From positions 1,121,836 to 1,185,835 of the forward strand of contig NZ_JH976434.1 in NCBI RefSeq assembly GCF_000306965.1: DNA of 64,000 nucleotides, read 5' to 3'. A program made the position numbers and the translations under genes. This DNA comes from Amphibacillus jilinensis Y1 (GTDB lineage: Bacteria > Bacillota > Bacilli > Bacillales > Amphibacillaceae). Shown here in pieces: positions 53,390 through 63,800 of this stretch; position 1 is the first letter of the stretch, and every line of letters starts with the position of its first letter. Under the pieces are notes generated by a model. That model ran no database searches and was not told where the DNA came from. It saw only the letters and a program-made list of their open reading frames with translations.

Positions 53390-54088
53390 AACATTCCCTC
53401 TTCTTTTATTATTTGTAATTACACTTTACAAAAAACATCATCTCCGATAAAAAACAATATTAACATGACTCTTTTTGTAAACAGATTTAAGTTAACATGG
53501 ACTAAATTAACTTATAACTCTTCTTTTAGCAAGGCGTCTTGAGTCCAATATTCAACCTTTACACTATGGCAAATAAGCAACGCGATAGATATTGATCAAC
53601 TCAAGCTATGTGTATAAACGGCAAAAAGATTAAAGAACAAGCAACAACTCAGACCTTTTCTCATGGTTCTTGCTGTCAATACCATGCACATCATTCCACA
53701 TCTTTTTAATTCATTACTTACATAGTTAAATCAATATGTTAAGATTTCTAATGTTCTTATAATAAGTTTATATATTGGATATATGTTATATATACATTGT
53801 ACACAATATACACATATATGCAACCATTTTTATAAACTAACCTTTAAAAAATAGAAAAAGAATTTTTAACTTAGTGAATGTACGTGCCTGCTCAAATCGG
53901 TCTCCATCCCTTTCAAACAAGGTGGATAATCGTAAAGTTTTTACTGAATAAAAGTTAATATCTCAGAAACATAAATCCAAAAATATATAATCGATACCAA
54001 TTTCTTTACCGTTGAATAAAACAATTTAATGTTAATAGTCTGGACAGATAAAATGAGGACTTGAAAGTTTAAAAGAAGCTTGACTACG
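53390..54088. other. AT-rich intergenic region
   Basis: No gene seen. The 53750-53830 stretch consists of alternating tata/cata runs. Upstream elements of the GntR operon were not recognised with confidence. Confidence 0.35.
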
Positions 54089-54305
54089 AAGACACGTCAA
54101 CGTTGAATTTTTACACCTGAACTTGAACTGCAATTATGAAGGTGGTAAATCGCATGCAGATATTGCGAGAGAGTGTGATATTACACCTTCTGCGTTAGAA
54201 GTCTGGATTAAAAACCTCAATAAACAAGTTCATTTGCCACCAAAGATAATCGTTCTGAAGAACTTCTCATAATGGAAAATAATATTTGCCCTAAAAGATA
54301 AAAGA
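54089..54305 (+). mobile_element. IS3-family transposase OrfA remnant, frameshifted
   Basis: Reading across shifts gives KTRQR(stop)IFTPELELQL, then YEGGKSHADIARECDITPSALEVWIKNLNKQ, then SFATKDNRSEELLIMENN. This is the typical order of an IS3/IS150-type OrfA helix-turn-helix (TRQRRTFTPEF...YxxGKSxADIAREYDLTPSALxxWI...SFxxKDNRSEEE). At least two frameshifts and one stop are present; no OrfB or terminal inverted repeats were found. Confidence 0.75.
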
Positions 54306-54333
54306 TTCTAAGAGCTAAAGCTCAAAGAATCTT
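54294..54333 (-). terminator. Terminator of the SF1 helicase gene
   Basis: Minus strand AAGATTCTttgAGC-ttta-GCTcttAGAATCTT followed by TTATCTTTT. The stem includes the helicase stop codon (54322-54324) and the far arm lies in the transposase relic. Confidence 0.8.
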
Positions 54334-57300
54334 ATTCTCATCTTTCATTTTACAACTAGGTTTACGAACATTTTCATTTATAACTTCTGCTATATTCTCT
54401 GTAAGAGTAGAATAGTTAGGTTTCTTAGAAAAGCGGTTATAATCACCAATTACATATAACTCTTCTTTCGCCCGTGTAACAGCAACATTTATCAAGTTGG
54501 GCTTTGAACAAGACCAGTTAGCTGCACCATCGCTATTTTCATCTGTACCAGTAACTAAATAAACAATATCAGCTTCTTTTCCTTGAAATGTATGAACAGT
54601 ACCTACTGAATTTTTCAGCCAATCATTTAAAATTTCTTTAGATATATTCATATTTGTTAATCTCTCTTCTAGAATTTTTTTAATTCTTTTTTTTACTGCA
54701 GTAAATGGAGAGATTATATACGCATTCGGTGGACCTGAAGTTTTTTTCCATAATTCAACAACATGATCTGCCACCAAATCTCCCTGCTCTTTAACAAATT
54801 GGTCTTCTATAGCCGAACCTTTACAGTCCAACCATACACCCTTTCCTTGTCCGTTTTTGCCTAATACCATTTTATTATCGTAGGCTATTTTGTTAGAAAT
54901 AGAAAACATGGGATTTAAACACCTTCTATGAACCCATAATGGGGTTCCAACTCTTTGACCATAGCTGTTATACATGCCATATGGATTAGCAGCATCTGCT
55001 AAAGTTTGAACGGAAGTACCTATCCCAATATATTTGTCATTTAAATTGAAGTACTTCTTAATATCCCCTAAAATTGTTTTATCAATAGTTACAACAGGCT
55101 CAATTTGAATTGGGTCACCTACTGCTATCACTTTTTTAGATCTCCAAATAGCTCCTGCTGATTGTTGAGGATTAGCTTGTCCTGCCTCATCTATAAACAA
55201 ATAATTAATAAAGTCTTCCTCTATACCCTTATACATAGAACTAAAGCTAGCAAAGGTTGTGCTTATCAAAGGGGTAATTAAATGGATAGATTGCCACATG
55301 TTCCTTAGATATTCTCTATGATCCTTATCATTAAGATCTAAATTTGTACGGTTAATTAATATGCGCAAAGTAGACTTTATTGCTTTAAAATTAAAGGCCA
55401 AAATTAACTTATGGATTTTCATGGCTTTTAAAAATAATAATCCTCTATTGAAGTTTAATTCATCTGTAAGCCAAAGCGTATTTAATTGGCGAAACTCGTA
55501 TGCCTGTTTCGTATTAGACCAATAGTCGTCCTTTGGTAAGATGAGCCCTTGCTTACTATAATCGTTTAACTGTTTTGTAAGGATAGATATTTTCTCTTTC
55601 AGTTCCTCTACAGTTTTGTTATCCTCATTTATTTTTTTCCTTTTTAAATGTCGTTTATTTTCTTCTTCTTTTAAACGCGTGATAATATCATTAAGTTCAA
55701 TTTTTAACTCGTTTTTTTTGTCATTTTTCCCGAAAATTCTCTTAAAAAGGGATGGTTTAGGTTGGGATTTAATCTGTTGTTCTGTCAGTTTCTTTTGGCG
55801 TTCTAAATGTTGTTTCTCATGCTCTAAATTTATTTGTTCTTGCTCAAGAGTAAGTAACTGATCCTCTAATGATTTTAATTGATCCGTGTAGGCTTGTATA
55901 CGCTTAAATTCATCATGTAATTTTTGAAGATCTTCCTTCTTTTGTTGTACATTTTTAAAGATATCTAAAAAATCCCTTTTTGCATCTTCCCAATCCTTTA
56001 TATTTACTTGTTTACTGTCATGTTCCAATTGTTTAAGAAACGCATGTTCATCGTTGCTACTTCCATATAATCCCCAACCAAAGGTAGCTATATTATCAGA
56101 TTTTCCAAGAGCGCCTGAAAAAAGTCCCCATGTATTATCATTGCTCTCAAGTAGATCTTTTGCGGAAGATGGATACATTGATAATTCTTTTGCCTCTTTA
56201 GCATACAGCTCTTCATATTCTTTAAATTTACCTTTAACAGGTTCTCGAATAACTTCATCTCGTTTAGGAAGATCCTTTGAAATATTTTCTACTGCACCAT
56301 TATTACTTGAAGCAACAACCATTGAATACTGACTTAATTTTAAATCCAATAAATAGATCGGATAATGGAAACCTTCTAAATTGATCGTTTTTGCTCTTGT
56401 AAATGCTTTGGAAGGGTTATCTAGTTGTATCATCTCTGTTGCTCTTTGAACCACTATGTCTGCAAAGATATCTTTTAATAACGTCGTTTTCCCGGTTCCT
56501 GGTGGGCCATTCACAGAACTAACTTTTTCATTCTTATTCAAAATTTGATTTACTGCTACTTGCTGCATTAAAGACAATCTGTGATCTACAGGTGACGGCC
56601 ATCGGCCATCTGGTAGGTTTACGGGCTGTAAAGTCTCTTCAATATATTCTCGGTTCTCATTTATATCCAAGTATTCATCTGTTGGTGTTCCATCGATAAA
56701 CTGACGGAGTGTTTCATTTTCTCCTTTTGATAAAATAAGTTCCAAGTCATTTATATAAAAGCTATTAAAATTCTTTGATAATGATTGTTGGTCTGCCTTC
56801 ATAACCTCAATCTCTAGATAATTTAATGAACTTTTATCTAGTTTATGAAAATATTTCTTGTAAACTTGTTGAATCGACTTCAATGAATCTGCTGTTACGC
56901 CATTAATAAAAACGGTTTGTGCTTGTTCTTCAAATAATTGCATTTGATCCCAAAAAGGGGTCTTTAATTCCCCATAAGGTACATTAGCGGTTTCTTTCAT
57001 GATTTTCATTACATACATAAAAAAAGGCACAAACATTGAATCTTTTATATAATGCCCATTGCTATCCACCAAAAAAGAAAGACTAAATAATGTTTTATCA
57101 TCCTTATTAATAATCTCATCGTCATTTTTAAAAATATCACGCATAAAGCTAACAAGTTTATGATGCTCGAAACACGCTAAGTAATAGCGGAATTGAACTT
57201 GATGTTTTTTACTATCTTTTACTTTATCGCTCTTCCAAGGATTTTCATTTAGTTTTACCCACCGCGTTCGGATTCGTTTTTTATTATCTTTAAAGTAATG

Positions 57301-57399
57301 CTTTTCCAAAACTTCTCCCTTACCTGTAACTTCACTTGGTGCTAAAGCTTCAACTAAGTGCCAAGCTTTCAACACCGACTCTATTTTCGGTTTGTCCAT
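54322..57399 (-). CDS. Large SF1 (UPF1-like) helicase with central coiled coil
   Basis: 1025 residues. The N-terminal 260 residues are an unrecognised domain. Walker A GPPGTGKTT lies at 298-306 and a motif Ia-like VVASSNNGAVENI soon after. A long charged coiled coil spans about 480-640 (KQHLERQKKLTEQQIKSQPKPSLFKRIFGKND...). Walker B is FIDEAGQ and motif III is GDPIQIEP; GTVHTFQGKEADIVYL and VAVTRAKEELYV (from about 972) are motifs V and VI. Ribosome site GGGAG lies 7 nt upstream. It is a single-gene unit between an IS relic and an adhesin gene, AT-rich in composition. A nucleic-acid helicase is certain; a phage-defence role is only a possibility suggested by context. Confidence 0.85.
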   Translation of the reverse strand: MDKPKIESVLKAWHLVEALAPSEVTGKGEVLEKHYFKDNKKRIRTRWVKLNENPWKSDKVKDSKKHQVQFRYYLACFEHHKLVSFMRDIFKNDDEIINKDDKTLFSLSFLVDSNGHYIKDSMFVPFFMYVMKIMKETANVPYGELKTPFWDQMQLFEEQAQTVFINGVTADSLKSIQQVYKKYFHKLDKSSLNYLEIEVMKADQQSLSKNFNSFYINDLELILSKGENETLRQFIDGTPTDEYLDINENREYIEETLQPVNLPDGRWPSPVDHRLSLMQQVAVNQILNKNEKVSSVNGPPGTGKTTLLKDIFADIVVQRATEMIQLDNPSKAFTRAKTINLEGFHYPIYLLDLKLSQYSMVVASSNNGAVENISKDLPKRDEVIREPVKGKFKEYEELYAKEAKELSMYPSSAKDLLESNDNTWGLFSGALGKSDNIATFGWGLYGSSNDEHAFLKQLEHDSKQVNIKDWEDAKRDFLDIFKNVQQKKEDLQKLHDEFKRIQAYTDQLKSLEDQLLTLEQEQINLEHEKQHLERQKKLTEQQIKSQPKPSLFKRIFGKNDKKNELKIELNDIITRLKEEENKRHLKRKKINEDNKTVEELKEKISILTKQLNDYSKQGLILPKDDYWSNTKQAYEFRQLNTLWLTDELNFNRGLLFLKAMKIHKLILAFNFKAIKSTLRILINRTNLDLNDKDHREYLRNMWQSIHLITPLISTTFASFSSMYKGIEEDFINYLFIDEAGQANPQQSAGAIWRSKKVIAVGDPIQIEPVVTIDKTILGDIKKYFNLNDKYIGIGTSVQTLADAANPYGMYNSYGQRVGTPLWVHRRCLNPMFSISNKIAYDNKMVLGKNGQGKGVWLDCKGSAIEDQFVKEQGDLVADHVVELWKKTSGPPNAYIISPFTAVKKRIKKILEERLTNMNISKEILNDWLKNSVGTVHTFQGKEADIVYLVTGTDENSDGAANWSCSKPNLINVAVTRAKEELYVIGDYNRFSKKPNYSTLTENIAEVINENVRKPSCKMKDENKIL

Positions 57400-57807
57400 C
57401 TCTTCACTCCCACACTATTACGCTTAAGTTTAATGATATCATAATCAGAATTTGTAAACTTGCTGTTTAGCTGTAAAAAAAGGACAAGCTTTACACTAAT
57501 ACTTGCCTCAAACTGTCTTTGATTGTTGTCAACACTCGCTATTTTGATAACTTTCACAACCATTCACCTTAAAAATTAGCCATAAAATAAATCTTTATAC
57601 CCATGAAAATCGGTTGCAAATGTCATTGTTTTTTAGAAAATGTTCAGGACTATTTACTACACTAAACAAGGTGCGCTTATTTAGACTAAACACTAATTAA
57701 AGGGTGTGATGACATGAATCCACATTACATAGAGATATAAATGTTAACTTTATTCATTGATAAACCTAGATGACTAACGAAAAAAATTTGATGTTGGAGG
57801 GCTATAA
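57400..57807. other. Divergent intergenic region before the adhesin gene
   Basis: AT-rich without a gene. A 60-codon minus-strand frame extends from the helicase start without a ribosome site and is not called. Confidence 0.35.
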
Positions 57808-60800
57808 ATGAGACGAAATATAAGTATGGTGCTGTTGTTTGTACTGCTTATCAATACACTTACAAGCAGTCTAATTGTGCCACCTGTTACAGCTGAGTCA
57901 TCACTTGAGACCTCAGTAATCGACACCATTGTCTTTAAAAGTAATGAAGAAACGGTCTCGTTAGAGGAAGCGCATGGAGAAGGAGAGATTATTGTTTCCT
58001 GGTCGACTGACACCATTGATACGATAGAAGAATTCAGTGAAACAATTGAATTACCAGATCATATACAAGTCGATGATCAATCAGATGAATTGATCAATGA
58101 AGACAATCAAACAAGCGTCGGATACTTTGAATTAGAGAACAGAACATTAACACTATCATTTGATCAAGCTATCGCAAATGATGCAAATGGGCAACTGATT
58201 TTTCCTGCTCTATCCGATCAAGAAGCATCAGATGCTGAACCATCTGATGCTAGACCCTCTTCCTCAGAAGAAGCGGTTTTAGATACAACAACTGAAGCAG
58301 AAGAAGACAGCGAAACAAGTGAAGAAGTTGATGATACTGATACATCCGAAATAGAGTCCCATATGAATATCACTAACTATGAAAACAACGCTGAGATTAC
58401 CGATGATTTTTTTATTGAAACAACTGTCAAAAAAGATGGGAACGTATTAGAAGATGGGACAGAAATCATTGTTGAAGCACCATTTAGTGATACATCATTA
58501 GGATTAACCTTTGATTTTGAATTAGCAAATGGACACAGTTATGGCGATGGATCGACCTATACAATTGAAGTTCCCTCCATGTTTACCATACCGAACATTT
58601 CAGAATCTGATCGACAACCATTAGTACGAGCGGATGGTATGAAATTCGGCTCCTTCTATACAAGCGGGAACGACATTGTGATTACCTTTAATGAAACGAT
58701 CACACAAGAGTCAAATATTGCAGGAAATATTAATTTGGAAGCGGTATTTGATGATGATTACGATGGACCGGCAATAGGTGATTCGATTGTTTTTCCTTAT
58801 GGAGAAAGTGACACCATTGCGTTCCCGATCTCATTTCAACCGGATGAAAACGGCCTAGACAAGCAAGGGATTGGAAATAGGGGTTATAATACCGAAGTGA
58901 TCACTTGGACAATCGATGTTAATAAAAATTTGCAATTAATGGATAATGCTATCTTAAATGATCACACTTCACAAGGGGATCACCAAGTAATTGACGATTC
59001 ATTTAAAATATATGAACTTTCTATGAATGCTGATGGATCATATGATGAACCGATGAATGACGTAACCGATAGTGTCTTAGGAGATCGTTTTACACTTAAT
59101 GTCGATGCATTCGGTGAATCGTTTGAGCTAAACATGGGTGTTCTCAATCAAGAAGCCTACCAAATTCAGTACCAAACAAGCGTTAATGACCGTGTCGGTA
59201 CAGAGTACAAAAATGATGCCACATTGACATATGATGATAGCGATGATTTAACGACAGAATCGACCGTTTCAGTTACAAGAGGAAAACCACTAACAAAAGA
59301 AGCTGTTGATTATGACGATGTCACACAAATGATTGATTGGGAAATTCAATATAACTATGATGAAAAAGAAATTGCACAAGAGCGTGCGATTTTAAACGAT
59401 ACATTCGAGGATCAAAATCAACGTCTAGTCGAAGATTCGCTAGAAGTCTATCGCGTGTCCATCGACCCTCAAACAGGCGAAGAGACTGGCGAAGAGCTTT
59501 ATGAAAATTACACTTTAACTACAACAGGCACAAACGGTTATCACATTCAATTTAATGAAGCAATTCACGATCCGTTTAAAATTCAATATCAGACCGAAAC
59601 AGTTGATCGTGTGTCTGAAGACGATATCGTGACCAATACGATTGAAGACGATTTTGGCAATGTGTCCGAAGGTTCTCAAGATATTAGACAGGGCATTTTA
59701 ATTAAAAGGAACACCGGAGTGGATTATCAAGAGAAAACAACGGATTGGGCCGTAACGATCAACCGAGATTTATTAGTGATGGAAGATGTTATGTTTAACG
59801 ATACATTGCCCAATGGTTTTACATTTGATCAAGATTCATTAGCGCTTAATGGTTACAGTGGCGATTATGATGTGACTTATAACACAGATAATGATGAGGT
59901 GACAATTGAATTTTTAAATGATATAACGAACGAAGTCACTATTTCCTATTCAACATCCATTGATTTTGATCTTGCTGATAGAGCAGACAGTTATACAAAT
60001 AGTGCGCGTATTGACTGGATTCCTGAAGGCGAGGAACAATCAGTCTCTAAAACAGGCACAGCCACTTTCAATCCAGATGATTCTACTAAAAACAATGGTT
60101 TTAAATTTGGAAGCTATAACATCCAAGAAAAAGAAATAACTTGGACAATCGGTGTCAACTATAACAATGAGACATTGCATGATGTCAACGTACTAGATCC
60201 GATTTTGGGTGATCAAAACTTTAACATTGATCATGTGAAAATCTATGACATGGTTTTAACAGGCGATGAAGATGGATTTGAATATGGTAATGAAGTCACT
60301 GATCAATATACAATCAACCCGTTACCAAATGATCCTGGCTTTTCTGTTGATCTTGGTGATCTACAAACCGGATATATCATCGAATTCACCACAGACCTTG
60401 ACGACACAGTCGTTGATAGCACATATGATAATACGGCGACAATCCAAAGCTCTAACCACGAAGATGCGACCTTAGACGCGTCACTCAGCCCTAGATTCGG
60501 TGGTGAATATACCACCAAAAGTGCTGAGCAAAGTACAGAAAATGGACGTATTGTTAATTGGGAAGTCAATATTAACCGTAGTCAATCAACATTGGATCAT
60601 GTCGTGGTTACGGACACACCAAGTATCAACCAAACGATTTTACAAGAAACACTAACCATCTATGAGACAACAGCAACTGAGGATACCATTGAGAAAAATC
60701 CAGACGAAACACTGGAAAAAGGAACCGATTATACGATTGAATTTATTCAAGACGATGAAGGACAAGAATCTTTTGTTATTGAATTTATAGGTGATAAAGA

Positions 60801-63800
60801 GACGATTGATCGCGCATACGTACTCGAATATGACACCTATATTCTTTACAGTGGGGCAACAGGTTCCATCTCAAACGATCTATCAATTGAAGGTCAACAG
60901 GTTGAAGGGGATGATGGCGATTCAAGCGTTGATCAGACCATTAACTTCAGCAATATTTCCGGATCCATTAGTGGTGAAGTTGGGTCACTCACGATTAAAA
61001 AAATAGATGCTGAAGATAACGACCTTACACTCGAAGGCGCAGCATTCTATCTCTATGATCAAGACGATGTTCTAATAAGAACAGGTGAGACAGATAGTGA
61101 CGGCGAATTGAGATTCGTTAACTTACTATTTGGTGATTATAAATTAGAAGAAGTCACACCTCCTTCTGACTATGTGATCGATCCCACGAGTGATAATCCA
61201 CGAGAGGTCACAGTCGGAAGTGGAAATGATGGAGATCATAACACAGAAATAGAGATCGAAAACTATGAGATTAAGCGTGATATTAAATTAACAAAAGTGG
61301 ATGGAACAACAGATCAACCATTAGCTGATGCAGGATTTACACTATATGATTCAAATGATAATGAAGTCATTAATGAACAGATCACTGATCAGGATGGCGT
61401 CATTTATGTAGAAGATTTAGAACCTGGTGATTATTATTTTGTTGAAACAACGCCACCAGAGTATTACCAAGAACATACTAATGCATACCATTTTACAATT
61501 AATGAAAATCACACGATTCTCGATATTGAGGAGGATGCAATCACTGTTGAAAATGAGTTAATTCCAGGTAGCGGTTATATGATGAAAATTGATGCCGATA
61601 CATTAAATACAGACTCAAATGGCTTAGGTCATGCGACATTCGAGATCCAATCCGCAGATCCAGCAGTTGACTTTGATCGAACGGTCGATTCAGACGAAGA
61701 CGGTCGTATTGAAACAGGCGATTTACGTCCAGGTGATTATACGATTGAAGAAGTCTCAGCACCAACTGGATTTACGCTTTCAAATGAAGGGCCAGTAGAA
61801 TTCACAATTCCAAGACAAGAGACACCAGATGAAGCTGCAATTGAAATTCGATCTGAACCTTTTGAGAATAATGTCAAGACTACATCAATTGAATTAACTA
61901 AACGCGATAGTATTAGTAATCAACTATTATCCGACGCAGCATTTGAATTAACCTACACATCAGGTGATTATGAGACAGACCTCTCTTTAACAGAAGTGAC
62001 AGATGAAGATGGGACCTTGAGGTTTGAAGAACTAAAACCGGGTGAATATCAACTTGTTGAAACAACCACACCAGAAGGTTATATTTTCGATGGTACACCT
62101 ATTGAAATAACGATAACACTTAATGATGTTGAAAGTGACGTTCAAACAATTGAAGTCGAGAATGACCCATTTGCTGAAGTCCTATTACAAAAGGTTGATG
62201 GTGAAACCGCCGTCCCTTTAGCTGGGGCTGAATTTGAACTCATCGATTCAGACGATGAGCCAATCAACGGCTATACATCATTAACAACAGACAGTAATGG
62301 ACAGATTCAACTGACAGGTTTGCCAGAAGGTGAGTATCGTTTACGTGAAACCAAAGCACCTGATGGTTACACGATTCAAGATGGTGGTTACACATCAGAA
62401 ATCTTTACAGTTGATGATACTGTTGATGAGACAGAACAGATCGAACTTAATGATGTCAATAATGATATCATGAAAGGATCTGTCAGCCTCGTAAAAACAG
62501 ATGGTCAAACAAGTGAGCCATTAGAAGGTGTGGCATTTGAACTAAGAGCGATCAATCTTGTTAACGATGGCACTTATACGGACACAACTCACACTACAGA
62601 TGAAAATGGAGAGATTGTTGTTAATGGACTTCGCCCTGGTGAATATGAATTCATCGAGACATCGCCATTAGAAGGTTATCAAGAACATGTCGGGGATATA
62701 ACGTTTGAACTTGAATTCCCTCATGATCAAGAACAAATCGAGCTTGAGATTGAAAACTATCAACTGGTGTCTATACCAGTAGAAAAAACGTGGAATGATA
62801 ATAATCATGAAGATGATCGACCAGAGGTCATCACCGTACAGTTATTGCGTAACGGGGAAAGTATAGATGAAACACTTGAGTTAACGCGTGACAATGACTG
62901 GAAAGGTAGCTTTGAAGACTTAGAAGCTATTGATGCGGATAGTAATTTTTATACGTATTCAGTCGATGAACAAGAACCAGGCGCAGGCTATCAACTGCAA
63001 GGCATTCTTGGCGATCAAGAAACTGGCTTTGAAATCCAAAACGTGATCACACAATCTTTAACTGTAGACAAAGAATGGTTAGATGAATCAGCAGATCATC
63101 GTCCGAATGAGATTGCGATCACACTTTACCAAAATGACACTGAGTTTGATTCATTAACCCTTAACGCAAATGATCAATGGGAAGGTACATTTACTGATCT
63201 TCCTGTTTATGACGCAGAGGGCAATGTCTATGACTATCGTGTAGAAGAGGAAAGTGTAGACAATTATGAATTAGTAGACATCACCGAAACAGATGCAGGT
63301 TTCTCTATTGAAAACGTTAGGGTCGGAACAATTGACATTAGTGGGGATAAGACGTGGCTGGACAGCGACTCAACTGACCGACCTGAGTCCATTACATTGA
63401 ATCTTATGCAAAATGGTGAAGAAATAGCAAGCCAAGAAATAACAGAAAGTGATAACTGGTCATACAGCTTTGATGAGCTCGATGCATTTGATAACGAAGG
63501 GCAAGGCTATGTTTATACTGTTGAAGAAGAACCTGTTGACGGCTATGAAACGATCATTGATGGCTATGACATTACAAACGTCCGTGTTGGTGAGGTCGAA
63601 GTGAGTGGTGAGAAGACATGGCTCGATGACGACGCGTCCGATCGACCAGATGACATTACCGTCAATCTCCTACAAAATGGCGTGCAAATCGATAGTCAAC
63701 AAGTCACAACAGATGATGATTGGATCTTTAGCTTCACAGGGTTGAATCAGTACGATGATGAAGGTATAGCCTATGACTATTCTATTGAAGAAGAACCCGT

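Noticed and set aside
57381..57563. 60-codon minus-strand frame overlapping the helicase start
   Set aside because: It lacks a ribosome site, while the helicase start itself has a good one.
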